Of a stretch of DNA of 64,000 nucleotides, positions 43,915 to 52,288 are shown piece by piece. A program made the translations under genes and the position numbers. The notes below the pieces were generated by a model. That model did no database searches, was not told the origin of the DNA, and saw nothing but the letters and a program-made list of their open reading frames with translations. The stretch's first letter is position 1; each line of letters begins with the position of its first letter. The stretch comes from Variovorax flavidus (GTDB taxonomy: Bacteria > Pseudomonadota > Gammaproteobacteria > Burkholderiales > Burkholderiaceae_C). The stretch is from positions 1,364,001 through 1,428,000 of the forward strand of contig NZ_JASZYE010000001.1 in the NCBI RefSeq assembly GCF_030317145.1, read 5' to 3'.

Positions 43915-45520
43915 GCGCCTGGTCCTGGCCCACTTCGGGGTCGCGTTTGCGGTGTTCGTCGTCGCCATCATCCTGGGCGAGTGGCAGATGTTCGTCCGCA
44001 GTCCGCTGAGCGCCTGGATCAAAAATCCGGAGCTGTACTACCGCTCCGTCACCGCGCACGGTACCGCGATGGGCTACATCTTCCCTACCTTGGTGGCCAT
44101 GGGCTTCGGCTACGCGATCTGCGAACTGGCTCTCAAGCAGCCGCTGGTGGGTCTGCGCTGGGCCTGGATCGGCTTCTGGCTCCTGATCGTCGGCGCCGTC
44201 ATGGCCTCGATTCCCGTGGCCGCCGGCAAGGCTTCGGTCCTATACACCTTCTATCCGCCGTTGGTCGGCAGCCCCTTCTACTACTTGGGCGTCGTGTTGG
44301 TGGTGGTGGGCTCCTGGTTCTGGGTCGCGCTCATGTCCGTCAACCTGGCATCCTGGAAAAAGCTGAACCGCGGTGTCCCGGTGCCCCTGGCCATGTTCGG
44401 CAATGTGGCCGGCGCCTACCTGTGGGCCTGGACTTCCCTGGGCGCTGCGATCGAGATCCTGCTGCTGATCTTGCCCGCGGCCTTCGGTTGGAAGAACACT
44501 ATCGATGCGGGCCTGTCGCGCGTCTTTTTCTCGTGGACGCTGCACGCAATCGTCTACTTCTGGCTGATGCCCAGCTACATCGCCTTCTACACGATCGTGC
44601 CGCGCGCCATCGGCAGCCGCCTGTACAGCGACACCATGGGGCGCATCGCCTTCGTGCTCTTCCTGGTTTTTTCCATGCCCATCGGCATGCATCACCTGTT
44701 CGCCGATCCACAGGTGGGCGGAGGGTTCAAGTTCCTGCACGCCGCTTTCACGGCACTGGTCGCGGTGCCTACTTTCCTGACCGTCTTCACCATCGTGGCT
44801 TCGGTGGAGCTCGCGGCGCGCCTGCGCGGCGGCAAGGGGCCGCTGGGGTGGGTCAAGGCCCTGCCGTGGCGCAATCCGATGATGCTGGCGGTCACGTTCT
44901 CCTTCGTGATGCTCGGCTTCGGCGGTGCGGGGGGCATCATCAACATGAGCTACCAACTCAACGAGACGGTGCACAACACGCAGTGGGTGACAGGCCACTT
45001 CCACCTGATCTTCGCGGGCGCGATCGTGATCATGTACTTCATGATCGCCTACGACCTGTGGCCGCAGCTGACCCGATGCCGGCCCCTCGCACAGGGCCCC
45101 ATCAAGATCCAGCTGTGGCTCTGGTTCGTCGGGATGATGGTGTTGACGCTGCCCTGGCACTGGGTCGGCCTGCTGGGCATGCCACGGCGCATGTCGTATT
45201 TCGATTTCTCGGACTCCGCGTTGAGTTCGCAGGGCTGGACGCTGATCGCAGGCACACTGGGCGGTGCGATGCTGGTCGCATCAGCGATCCTGTTCGTGGC
45301 CATCCTCGCTCGCGCACGCAAGGCCAGGCAGGAGCCTGCTGCGTACGCCTTTGCGACGCCGGTCCACATGCCGGCCACCACCCCGCCCGCATTGAACGGC
45401 TTCGCGCTGTGGTTGGCCCTCATGATCGGACTCACGCTGGTGAACTACGGCTTTCCGATCGTGCAACTGGCCCGCCTCGAGCACACCTCGGTGCCCGTCA
45501 TATCCATCGGAGGCAAATGA
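43901..45520 (+). CDS. cytochrome c oxidase subunit I, ba3-type haem-copper oxidase
   Basis: A 539-residue, roughly 13-helix subunit from GTG 43901. The ligands are all present: low-spin haem His in TAHGTAMGY, CuB His with its cross-linked Tyr four residues later in WTLHAIVYFW, the CuB pair MHHLF, and the high- and low-spin haem histidines in TGHFHL. The His-Tyr pair argues for an oxygen reductase and against a nitric oxide reductase. It is a B-family enzyme, normally high-affinity, pumping and microaerobic. The stop overlaps the next cytochrome c gene (ATGA). Confidence 0.94.
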   Translation: MYQARRLVLAHFGVAFAVFVVAIILGEWQMFVRSPLSAWIKNPELYYRSVTAHGTAMGYIFPTLVAMGFGYAICELALKQPLVGLRWAWIGFWLLIVGAVMASIPVAAGKASVLYTFYPPLVGSPFYYLGVVLVVVGSWFWVALMSVNLASWKKLNRGVPVPLAMFGNVAGAYLWAWTSLGAAIEILLLILPAAFGWKNTIDAGLSRVFFSWTLHAIVYFWLMPSYIAFYTIVPRAIGSRLYSDTMGRIAFVLFLVFSMPIGMHHLFADPQVGGGFKFLHAAFTALVAVPTFLTVFTIVASVELAARLRGGKGPLGWVKALPWRNPMMLAVTFSFVMLGFGGAGGIINMSYQLNETVHNTQWVTGHFHLIFAGAIVIMYFMIAYDLWPQLTRCRPLAQGPIKIQLWLWFVGMMVLTLPWHWVGLLGMPRRMSYFDFSDSALSSQGWTLIAGTLGGAMLVASAILFVAILARARKARQEPAAYAFATPVHMPATTPPALNGFALWLALMIGLTLVNYGFPIVQLARLEHTSVPVISIGGK

Positions 45521-46344
45521 TGGACGCACCCAAGGAACACCCGCGACGGCGCGATCCCTGGGTCCGGTGGAGCGCCTGCGGCGTTGGCGGGTTTGCGCTC
45601 GTCTCGCTGTTCCTCGGCTTCGTGCTGCTGCCCTCGGTGCAGCCCGACTTCACTGCCCGAGGGCTGTGGGACGGCATTTGCCGCGCGGCAGGCGTGCCCA
45701 GCAACTGGACCTCGGCGGCAACCTCCAAGCCCGCACGCAACGGAACGACTCTGGTCGTTCTCGGCCCGGAAATGGCATCCGCACGCGGGCGTGACTCCAT
45801 CGGGCGCGGCGCCACCATCGCGGTGCAACTCTGCAGCATGTGCCATGGCGCGCAGGGCATGAGTGAAGCGAACGCCCCCAACCTTTCGGGGCAGTACCCC
45901 GAAGTCGTCATCAAGCAATTGCACGACTTCCAGCGAGGCGCGAGAACGAGCGCGATCATGCAATCTCTGGCGCACGGCTTGTCTGACCGTGACATTGACG
46001 ATCTGGCGGCCTACTACGGCTCGTTGCCGAAAGCACGTGCACGGCCGGTCCTCGCCGGCGAGCAAGGCGCCCCGGCTCTGGTGAAGGTGGGCGATCCCCT
46101 GCGCAACATCGTTCCGTGCGTGTCCTGTCATGGCGGCATCGACCACAAGTTGGGCACGCCGAGGCTCGAGGGCATGCCGAAGGTGTACCTGCTCGAACAG
46201 CTTCACGCATTCAAGCGCGGTGAGCGGCGAAACGACAGCTTTGCCCAGATGCGCAATATGGTCCGGGTCATGTCGCCCGAGGAAATCGAAGTGGTCGCGG
46301 AGTTTTACGCCGGGCGGCCCGCCGGATCGCCCGCCGAGCAGTAG
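45517..46344 (+). CDS. membrane-anchored dihaem cytochrome c
   Basis: A 275-residue protein from ATG 45517 that overlaps the oxidase subunit I stop (ATGA). It has an N-terminal anchor (GVGGFALVSLFLGFVLLPSV) and two class I haem sites, CSMCH and CVSCH, each in a c4-like half (compare LHDFQRGARTSAIMQ with LHAFKRGERRNDSFAQM). Tight coupling suggests it is the bound electron donor of the oxidase. It closes the respiratory operon; the nsrR gene follows after 73 bases. Confidence 0.92.
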   Translation: MMDAPKEHPRRRDPWVRWSACGVGGFALVSLFLGFVLLPSVQPDFTARGLWDGICRAAGVPSNWTSAATSKPARNGTTLVVLGPEMASARGRDSIGRGATIAVQLCSMCHGAQGMSEANAPNLSGQYPEVVIKQLHDFQRGARTSAIMQSLAHGLSDRDIDDLAAYYGSLPKARARPVLAGEQGAPALVKVGDPLRNIVPCVSCHGGIDHKLGTPRLEGMPKVYLLEQLHAFKRGERRNDSFAQMRNMVRVMSPEEIEVVAEFYAGRPAGSPAEQ

Positions 46345-46417
46345 TCGCCGGGTGCGCGCGCAGCGTCGGACCGCCGCAACCGGTGGCAGGCCTAAAGCAA
46401 TAGTTAAAATCGTTGTT

Positions 46418-46969
46418 ATGCGCCTGACCCTCTTCACCGACTATTCGCTGCGTGTCCTGCTGGTTCTGGCCACCCGTACCGAATCGCTGGTCACCATTGC
46501 CGATCTCACCCAGGCCTATGGCATTTCGCAGGCGCACCTCATGAAAGTCACCCACATCCTGGGCAAGACCGGATGGGTTGAGACTGTGCGCGGGCGCAAC
46601 GGGGGAATGAGGCTGGCGATGCATCCGGCCAAGATCAAGGTCGGGACGGTGGTCCGTCAACTCGAGAGCGACTTTGCCGTCGTCGAATGCTTCGGCGCCA
46701 ACAATCAATGCGTTCTGACAGGTGGATGCGAGCTGGCGTCAATCCTTGCCCGTGCGACTCAGGCGTTCCTGGATGAACTGGATCGCTACAGTCTGGCGGA
46801 CCTGGCCAACGCCAGTCCCGCGCTCCTTGGCCTCCCCTTATGGCAGGAGGTGACGTGGCAATCGAAGGTCAAGCATCCCACGGTTGCGATCGTGCCGGGC
46901 AAGACGGACGAGTCGTTGCGGCATTCGCCCCGCAACCTGCCGGCACGCAAGAAGGCGCGGGCGGTCTGA
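46418..46969 (+). CDS. nsrR: NsrR, nitric-oxide-sensing Rrf2 repressor
   Basis: A 183-residue Rrf2-family regulator starting MRLTLFTDYSLRVLLVLATR, with HTH VTIADLTQAYGISQAHLMKVTHILGK and RNGGMRLAM. Three cysteines, Cys91, Cys98 and Cys104 (ECFGANNQCVLTGGCEL), match the Fe-S ligands of NsrR in number and spacing class. NsrR represses genes for nitric oxide defence until NO destroys the cluster. The tail after residue 150 is basic and longer than in E. coli NsrR. It follows the ba3 oxidase genes and converges on nnrS. Confidence 0.92.
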   Translation: MRLTLFTDYSLRVLLVLATRTESLVTIADLTQAYGISQAHLMKVTHILGKTGWVETVRGRNGGMRLAMHPAKIKVGTVVRQLESDFAVVECFGANNQCVLTGGCELASILARATQAFLDELDRYSLADLANASPALLGLPLWQEVTWQSKVKHPTVAIVPGKTDESLRHSPRNLPARKKARAV

Positions 46970-47017
46970 GTTGGGCCGTGCAACTTTTTTCCGCTGCGCG
47001 AGGTCGAGCATCTGCGT

Positions 47018-48238
47018 TCAGCGCGAAGTGCGTGACGCCGCGAACGCGCCGGCCCTGTCAGCGCGCGGACGGATCATCATCGGAACGAAGCGCCACAGGT
47101 AAAGCGCAAAGGCCAGCACCCACGCAGCGGCCGATGCATGCAGTGCACCGGACGTGATGGCCGTCGGCAGCAGCGCCGCCAGGCGCAGTACGGCAGCCAG
47201 GATCACCAGGGCAAAGCTGACCACCATGGCGTGGTCGGTCTGCAGCGGACGGCCCAGGTGGCCGAGCGCCGTGCGCGTCACCATGCCGATGATGAGCACC
47301 GAGAACCCTGCCACGCCGATGACATGCACGGGCCACGCGGCCCGCACGATCCAGCCCATGGCGTGCGCTGCGGCCACGAGCATTCCTGCACCGAGCGCCG
47401 CATAGCCCACGTAGAGGATCCAGAGCAGTGGCGTACGCCGCGTCGCCCACAACCGCCAGGCCGACACTTGATACAGCGCGATACAGCCCGCCACCGCCAG
47501 AGCAGCCGCCGTGAGCGCGGGAAACTGCAGCAGGCTGCCAAACACTGCAATCACGCCGGCGCCGATCTGCCATTGGCCGCTGCGGGTGTGCATCGGAATC
47601 GTCAGTCCCGGAATGGCGCGCATGGCAAAGAAAGGAATCACGCGCCGCGCCACCAACATTGCGATCACGGCCATGCACAGCAAGCCTGCGTTGAATCGCT
47701 GCAGCAGAAGAGCGTAGTCGCCTTGCAGCACTGCCAGGAGGTAGAGCGCGTCAGCCATGCCGAGTCCCAGCACGAGCAGTGGCAGGCCGTAGTTGCGGCG
47801 GTTGCGCGCACCAACGATGGTCCTTCCCAATGCGGCTGCCGCCCAAGCGAAGAAGGCGAGCTCGCTGCAGGCGGCGACCCAGAATGCCGGCGCGCCGGGC
47901 ACCAGGTAGCCGATGCGCGCGGCCGACCACAGCGCGAGGAGGATGCCGAGGGGTGCTCCGCGCAACGGATTGACTCCGGTCCAGTTGCTCGCGGCTGTCA
48001 GCAAGAAACCTACGGCAATTGTCGCGATGAACGCCCAGAGCATCTCATGCGCGTGCCACAGAACGCCCGGCATGGTCGCCGCGAGAAGCTGCGGCGCGTA
48101 CACCCAGAGCGCGATGGAGAAAGCGGCCCAGAAGCAGCCGGCCAGGTACAACGGTCGAAATCCGAGTTCAAGAAAAGCCTGCCATTGCGGCGACGTCCGC
48201 GTGCTTGCGGGTTCGGTGATGTGGAGCAGTTCAGTCAT
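47018..48238 (-). CDS. nnrS: NnrS family haem/copper membrane protein
   Basis: A 406-residue inner-membrane protein with about 12 hydrophobic segments and the NnrS opening LELGFRPLYLAGCFWAAFSIALW, followed by GVLWHAHEMLWAFIATIAVGFLLTAASNWTG. NnrS proteins are linked to nitric oxide resistance and are usually under NsrR or NNR control. Its ATG overlaps the 3' end of the truncated haemoglobin gene by 8 bases, so the two are co-translated. It converges on nsrR with a 48-base gap. Confidence 0.93.
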   Translation of the reverse strand: MTELLHITEPASTRTSPQWQAFLELGFRPLYLAGCFWAAFSIALWVYAPQLLAATMPGVLWHAHEMLWAFIATIAVGFLLTAASNWTGVNPLRGAPLGILLALWSAARIGYLVPGAPAFWVAACSELAFFAWAAAALGRTIVGARNRRNYGLPLLVLGLGMADALYLLAVLQGDYALLLQRFNAGLLCMAVIAMLVARRVIPFFAMRAIPGLTIPMHTRSGQWQIGAGVIAVFGSLLQFPALTAAALAVAGCIALYQVSAWRLWATRRTPLLWILYVGYAALGAGMLVAAAHAMGWIVRAAWPVHVIGVAGFSVLIIGMVTRTALGHLGRPLQTDHAMVVSFALVILAAVLRLAALLPTAITSGALHASAAAWVLAFALYLWRFVPMMIRPRADRAGAFAASRTSR

Positions 48239-48659
48239 GCTGCAGGTCCGTTGGTGCAGTCAGCGGGCGGCGGCTCATCTGATAGCCGTACCAGAGACTT
48301 TGGGCGATGCGCTGCGCCAGGGCGTACGCGTACTCGCCCATGGCCTGATTGGGTTGTGCGCAGGCCTCCTCGCGAAACAGGCGCAGCCAGCGCTCGAACA
48401 ACTCGGCGTTCAGTTCGGACAGAGCCACGTGCTTGGGCATTGGCGTGCCGTTGAAACGACGCGTGCCGCGCAAGATCGACGACCAGAAGTCAACCAACTT
48501 CGCGAGATGGTGCTCCCAGTCCTTGATATGAGCGTTGAAGATCGGCCCGAGCATCTCGTCTTGGCGCACCTTGATGTAGAAGCCATGCACCAGGTCTGCA
48601 ATTTCCTGTTCGGTACAAAGGTCGGGCGAGCGCAAGTGCTTCTCCAGTGGTGTGGTCAA
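48231..48659 (-). CDS. group 3 truncated haemoglobin
   Basis: About 142 residues if started at TTG 48659; a second TTG at 48635 has a better GGAG and would remove 8 residues. The 2-on-2 globin pattern of group 3 is seen in EIADLVHGFYIKVRQDEMLGPIFNAHI, WEHHLAKLVDFWSSILRGT and the proximal His in PKHVALSELNAELFERWLRLF. Such proteins bind oxygen or NO; with NnrS and NsrR adjacent a role in NO detoxification is likely. A good NsrR-like operator lies 12 bases upstream of the TTG. Confidence 0.88.
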   Translation of the reverse strand: MTTPLEKHLRSPDLCTEQEIADLVHGFYIKVRQDEMLGPIFNAHIKDWEHHLAKLVDFWSSILRGTRRFNGTPMPKHVALSELNAELFERWLRLFREEACAQPNQAMGEYAYALAQRIAQSLWYGYQMSRRPLTAPTDLQHD

Positions 48660-48670
48660 GGCCGAGCCAT

Positions 48671-48693
48671 AAGATTACTATAAAATGAATCTT
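48671..48693. promoter_or_regulatory. candidate NsrR operator
   Basis: An 11-1-11 inverted repeat: left half AAGATTACTAT, right half AAATGAATCTT. The right half differs at one position from the enterobacterial NsrR consensus half AAATGCATCTT, and outer bases are symmetric (ATAAGATT/AATCTTAT). It sits directly upstream of the haemoglobin-nnrS operon and may also affect the divergent cupin gene. Confidence 0.65.
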
Positions 48694-48756
48694 ATACGCG
48701 GCAGATGGTCTTGCATAGCTTGTTGCGATCGTTCATCTCAACAAGAGGAGCACACC

Positions 48757-49089
48757 ATGGCTTTGAAGCACGCGCGACTGCTGGAAGTGATCGATCTTCA
48801 CGCTTCCGATGAAGAACGTGGCACGTCCATGAGCAGCAGCCTACTCAAGACCGATCGCCTGCAGTTGATGCAGGTGGTCCTCCCCGCGGGCGCAGGCCTG
48901 CCCGAGCATCACGTCGCCGGCGAGATCACGATCCAGTGCCTCGTTGGGGAAGCGAAAGTGGTCACGCCGCGGCAAACGTGCCAGCTTGCTGTCGGCCAGT
49001 TGGTGGCCCTTCCAGGAGGGGAACCGCACGCCGTGCAGGCGATTCGCGATTCCACGCTGCTGGTGACAGTGTTGCGCGAGAGTTCGTAA
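48757..49089 (+). CDS. cupin-domain protein
   Basis: A 110-residue single-cupin protein with AGAGGAGCACACC before ATG 48757. Cupin motif 1 is degenerate (PEHHVAGEITIQCLVGEAKV) and motif 2 reads LPGGEPHAVQAI. Metal binding through HH and the later His is plausible; function is unknown. It is divergent from the truncated haemoglobin gene and shares its 97-base promoter region, including the NsrR-like site, so nitrosative-stress regulation is possible. Confidence 0.82.
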   Translation: MALKHARLLEVIDLHASDEERGTSMSSSLLKTDRLQLMQVVLPAGAGLPEHHVAGEITIQCLVGEAKVVTPRQTCQLAVGQLVALPGGEPHAVQAIRDSTLLVTVLRESS

Positions 49090-49237
49090 GGTCTGCAGAA
49101 CAGGTACGAGCCTTGCGAGATCCAACGCTGCGATTGAAACCAGGAGCTAGTACGCGAACTTGCACAACCGATCGGGACTCGGCGCGCCCCGCCCTCGTCG
49201 GCGAGCATCCAGAGGGCGATTCACCTCAACGCTCTGA

Positions 49238-50767
49238 TCAGATTGAAGCGGGCTGGCCCGGAGCCACTGTGTTCTCGAGCTCACGTTCGGCTCGCAGGCT
49301 GGCCAGGTCGCGCCCGATCGTCGCGACGGCGAGCACACGGCCGCCCTGACGGTAGCCCGCGCTACAGTCGCGCGCCGACGGCGATCCGTCGATCTCGATC
49401 GCATCCCAGCGTTCGGCATGACCCACGTACTGGATGGCCACGTCATAGTGCTGGCTCCAAAAGAACGGACTGATGTCGAAGAGTTGACGCCGCCCGAGCA
49501 TGTTCATCGCGGCGACCTGGCCCTGCCGCTGCGCAAGCGCCCAATGCTCGACACGGATGCGTTCGCCCGAATGCGGATCGGGCCAGCGCGCGATGTCGCC
49601 GGCAGCGAAGATGCCCGGCGCGCTGGTCTGCAGATAGGCGTCGACGCTGACACCCCGGTCGACCGCGAGCCCGGCTTGCTCGGCCAGCGCGACCGACGGT
49701 CGCACGCCGACACCCGCGACGATCAGGTCGACCTCGATCACAGTGCCGTCGGCCAACGTGGCGCGCTTGCCATCCACGCGTGCCACCGTCGTGCCTAGAT
49801 GAAAGGTCACGCCGTGCGACATGTGCAGGTCGCGCACGAACGCGCCAACCTCCGGACCGAGCACGCGCTGCATCGGCACGGCGTCGGGGGCCACGACGTG
49901 CACTTCAAGGCCGCGACCGCGCAGGGATGCCGCGACCTCGAGGCCAATGAAGCTCGCACCGATCACGAGTGCCGAACGGGCCGATGCTGCTCGCGCAACG
50001 ATGGAACGACTATCGTCAAAGCTGCGCAGGCTCAGTATCTGGCCCTCCGCTGCGCCGGGTACCACGATCGGAACCGGATCGGCGCCGGTGGCGAGCAGCA
50101 GCGCCCCGAAAGAACATGCGGGGCCGCCGGCCACGCGCAGTCGGCGCGCCGCCACGTCGATCGCCTCGACGCGCGTGTTCAGCCGCAGGTCGATGCGCTG
50201 CTCCCGGTACCACTCGTCCGGCTTCAGCGGCATCCAGTCGGCCTGTGCGGTGCCGGCAAGGAAATCCTTCGACAGGTTGGGCCGGTCATACGGTGGGTCG
50301 ACGTCGGCGCTGAGCATCGTGAGGCGGCCTTCGTAGCCTTCCCGCCGCAACTTCTCGGCGGCGGCCAAGCCGGCCCCGCCGCCACCGATGATGACCACAT
50401 CGTCCAACGGTGCGTTCTTGCGCGAACGCGGTGCGGCAACGATTCGCTCGCGGGCGAACACCCGGCCGTCGACCTGCTCAGTGCGCCAACTGGGCAGGTC
50501 GTCGAGTGCCGGTGCGCACAGGGCCGAGCCATCGCGGATGTCGAACTGCGAGTGATGCATCGGGCAATGCAGCGCATGCCCGCAGATCAGGCCGTCGGCG
50601 AGCGCCGCGTGGTAGTGCGTGCACTGCGCTCCGATTGCGTAGAACGCGTCACCTTGGCGCAGCAGAAGCGCGTCTTCGCCGTCGATTTGCCCGGACAGGA
50701 TCGCACCGTCGGCAATGTGTTCGAGCGGGACGCCAGCTTTCAGATCGGGTGAGTTGGTGTCGGTCAT
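49238..50767 (-). CDS. FAD/NAD(P) oxidoreductase with N-terminal Rieske domain (AIFM3-like)
   Basis: A 509-residue protein from ATG 50767. Residues 1-105 are a Rieske domain with CTHYHAAL ... CPMHHSQFD binding a [2Fe-2S] cluster. Then comes a pyridine nucleotide-disulphide oxidoreductase fold: FAD site VVIIGGGGAGLAAAEKLRR, NAD site ALVIGASFIGLEVAASLRGRG, the second FAD motif SAPGIFAAGDIARWP, and a reductase C-terminal domain with HWALAQRQGQVAA. It should move electrons from NAD(P)H via FAD to the fused Fe-S centre. The frame is open about 54 codons upstream with protein-like sequence but no homology that I recognise. Confidence 0.9.
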   Translation of the reverse strand: MTDTNSPDLKAGVPLEHIADGAILSGQIDGEDALLLRQGDAFYAIGAQCTHYHAALADGLICGHALHCPMHHSQFDIRDGSALCAPALDDLPSWRTEQVDGRVFARERIVAAPRSRKNAPLDDVVIIGGGGAGLAAAEKLRREGYEGRLTMLSADVDPPYDRPNLSKDFLAGTAQADWMPLKPDEWYREQRIDLRLNTRVEAIDVAARRLRVAGGPACSFGALLLATGADPVPIVVPGAAEGQILSLRSFDDSRSIVARAASARSALVIGASFIGLEVAASLRGRGLEVHVVAPDAVPMQRVLGPEVGAFVRDLHMSHGVTFHLGTTVARVDGKRATLADGTVIEVDLIVAGVGVRPSVALAEQAGLAVDRGVSVDAYLQTSAPGIFAAGDIARWPDPHSGERIRVEHWALAQRQGQVAAMNMLGRRQLFDISPFFWSQHYDVAIQYVGHAERWDAIEIDGSPSARDCSAGYRQGGRVLAVATIGRDLASLRAERELENTVAPGQPASI

Positions 50768-51160
50768 GGTCGTGGGTGGGGTTCGAGTGAGCCAGACGTC
50801 GAAGACTCGAGGGTTGCCCGCACAGTACTCGTGCAACGCGGGGTCTTCTTGTGTGCTCCATTCGCGTTCATCGATGCGGAGGACTTCGGTGGTGGAAGAA
50901 GCGCCTGCGAGCGAGTCGATCATAGGCAATCACGCCGGCTGACGGAAGACGCGTGCGGGGGCCCGCCGTGTTGCCGGGCGAGCACCAATCGCACGCTGGG
51001 CCTTGTCAAACCGAGGCTAGATTTGATCGATCCGCCGCGAGGCCGATTGCGCATCGCCGTCCATCGCCTGACCAACCGCCAGATGGCATTCTTGTTGCGG
51101 CGCAGCAGACGCCTTGCAGCTTGGGCGCCGCAGAGTACGCCCATGTCAAGCGGGTCCGCG
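50768..51160. other. intergenic region between reductase start and lysR end
   Basis: About 390 bases. On the minus strand the reductase frame stays open to 50929 (REWSTQEDPALHEYCAGNP and so on), which may be an N-terminal extension or the tail of a lost gene. The rest (50930-51160) shows no gene, terminator or repeat that I can support. Confidence 0.35.
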
Positions 51161-52177
51161 CTAGGCGGGATCGGCGGGCCGTCGTGGTCGCGGCCGCAGC
51201 AACTTGGCCTTGCTTCGCCGCGTGTGCTCCCGTTCCACGGTGCCTGCTGTCCCAATCACACCAAAGAGCCACGCCAGTCCCTCGTCTTGCAACGCAACCT
51301 TGGGTGTAGCGGCTCGAATGCGGAAGCGATCCAGCCGTATTGGCGCCTCGACGGCAGCGATGCCGAATCGCGCTCCATGCATGGCGACGAATGCCCTCGG
51401 CAACGCAGCAATCAGATCCGTCTCGGCAATGACGGCCAGGGCAAACATGAAGTTCGGAACGGTCAGCGCGATGCGTCGCGAAAGGCCCTGCTCCGCCAGG
51501 TGCCGGTCGATGAAGCCGAAGGCATCTCCGGTATGCGACACGAGGAGGTGCTGCAAGGCGAAGAATCGGTCGACGGTCGGCTTGTCTGCGAACGAATGGC
51601 CGCCGCGCATCGCGATGACGAAGTCCTCTTCGTAAAGAACCCTCTGTGCGAAGCGCGCCGGGGCATCGTCGGTGGGGATGATGGCGATGTCCATCGCGCG
51701 TGCGTCCAGGTCGGCGAATGCGGCGCGCCATGCATGCTCTGGCGACGTTTCTGCTTGTGCGGGAAGCAACTGGCGTACGCTGATGTCGATGCCGGGGGCG
51801 CATTCGCGCAACACGGTCAGAAGCGGCGGCAGGAACACCGCCGAAGCCCCGTCAGGTGCGCCGATCGTGAAGCGACGCCTGGACGTCGCGGGATCGAACT
51901 TCTCCGCAGTGGAGATCACGCCTCTCACGCGTGCCAGAACGTCCCGGATGGGAGCGGCCAATTCCTCCGCTCGGGCCGTGGGCACCACGCCCTTCGGCGT
52001 CTTGAGAAAAAGCGGGTCGTTGAGCAGGCGGCGCAGCCTGCCGAGGCCATGGCTGATCGCCGACGGTGACAGGCTCAGTCGTTCCGCCGCTCGGCCGACG
52101 TGTTGAGTCTCCATGACCACTTCGAAGAGAACCAGCAGGTTCAGGTCGGCGCGTGCGAGATCAATCTCGTGCAGCAT
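51161..52177 (-). CDS. LysR family transcriptional regulator
   Basis: A 338-residue LTTR from ATG 52177. The HTH (about 10-65) reads LNLLVLFEVVMETQHVGRAAERLSLSPSAISHGLGRLRRLLNDPLF; the effector domain starts about residue 95 (RRFTIGAPDGASAVFLPPLL). A basic C-terminal tail (RRSKAKLLRPRPRR) is unusual. The gene is divergent from a SnoaL-like gene, with a 7-14-7 inverted repeat directly upstream of its start, the classic LTTR arrangement of autoregulation plus control of the divergent neighbour. Confidence 0.92.
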   Translation of the reverse strand: MLHEIDLARADLNLLVLFEVVMETQHVGRAAERLSLSPSAISHGLGRLRRLLNDPLFLKTPKGVVPTARAEELAAPIRDVLARVRGVISTAEKFDPATSRRRFTIGAPDGASAVFLPPLLTVLRECAPGIDISVRQLLPAQAETSPEHAWRAAFADLDARAMDIAIIPTDDAPARFAQRVLYEEDFVIAMRGGHSFADKPTVDRFFALQHLLVSHTGDAFGFIDRHLAEQGLSRRIALTVPNFMFALAVIAETDLIAALPRAFVAMHGARFGIAAVEAPIRLDRFRIRAATPKVALQDEGLAWLFGVIGTAGTVEREHTRRSKAKLLRPRPRRPADPA

Positions 52178-52179
52178 AT

Positions 52180-52207
52180 TGCTGAAATCGTATCACTTGA
52201 TTCAGCA
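52180..52207. promoter_or_regulatory. candidate LysR-type operator
   Basis: Arms TGCTGAA (52180-52186) and TTCAGCA (52201-52207) with a 14-base spacer, 2 bases upstream of the lysR start and 81 bases upstream of the divergent SnoaL-like gene. Arm symmetry extends partly inward (ATC/GAT). Confidence 0.55.
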
Positions 52208-52288
52208 GCTTGGCAGTGAGACCTTCTGGCGCCGAGAGACCACGGACGTTTTCCTTTCAACGAACGAACCCGCTCAGGAGCGACCCAC

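Noticed and set aside
43901..45520. Subunit I as a nitric oxide reductase because of NsrR nearby
   Set aside because: The CuB His is followed by the cross-linking Tyr (HAIVY), and a CuA subunit II is co-encoded; both are oxygen reductase features.
43981..46344. 787-codon frame spanning the oxidase subunit I gene and the next cytochrome c
   Set aside because: Only its end, from 45517, is real (the dihaem cytochrome c); the earlier part is an out-of-frame reading of subunit I.
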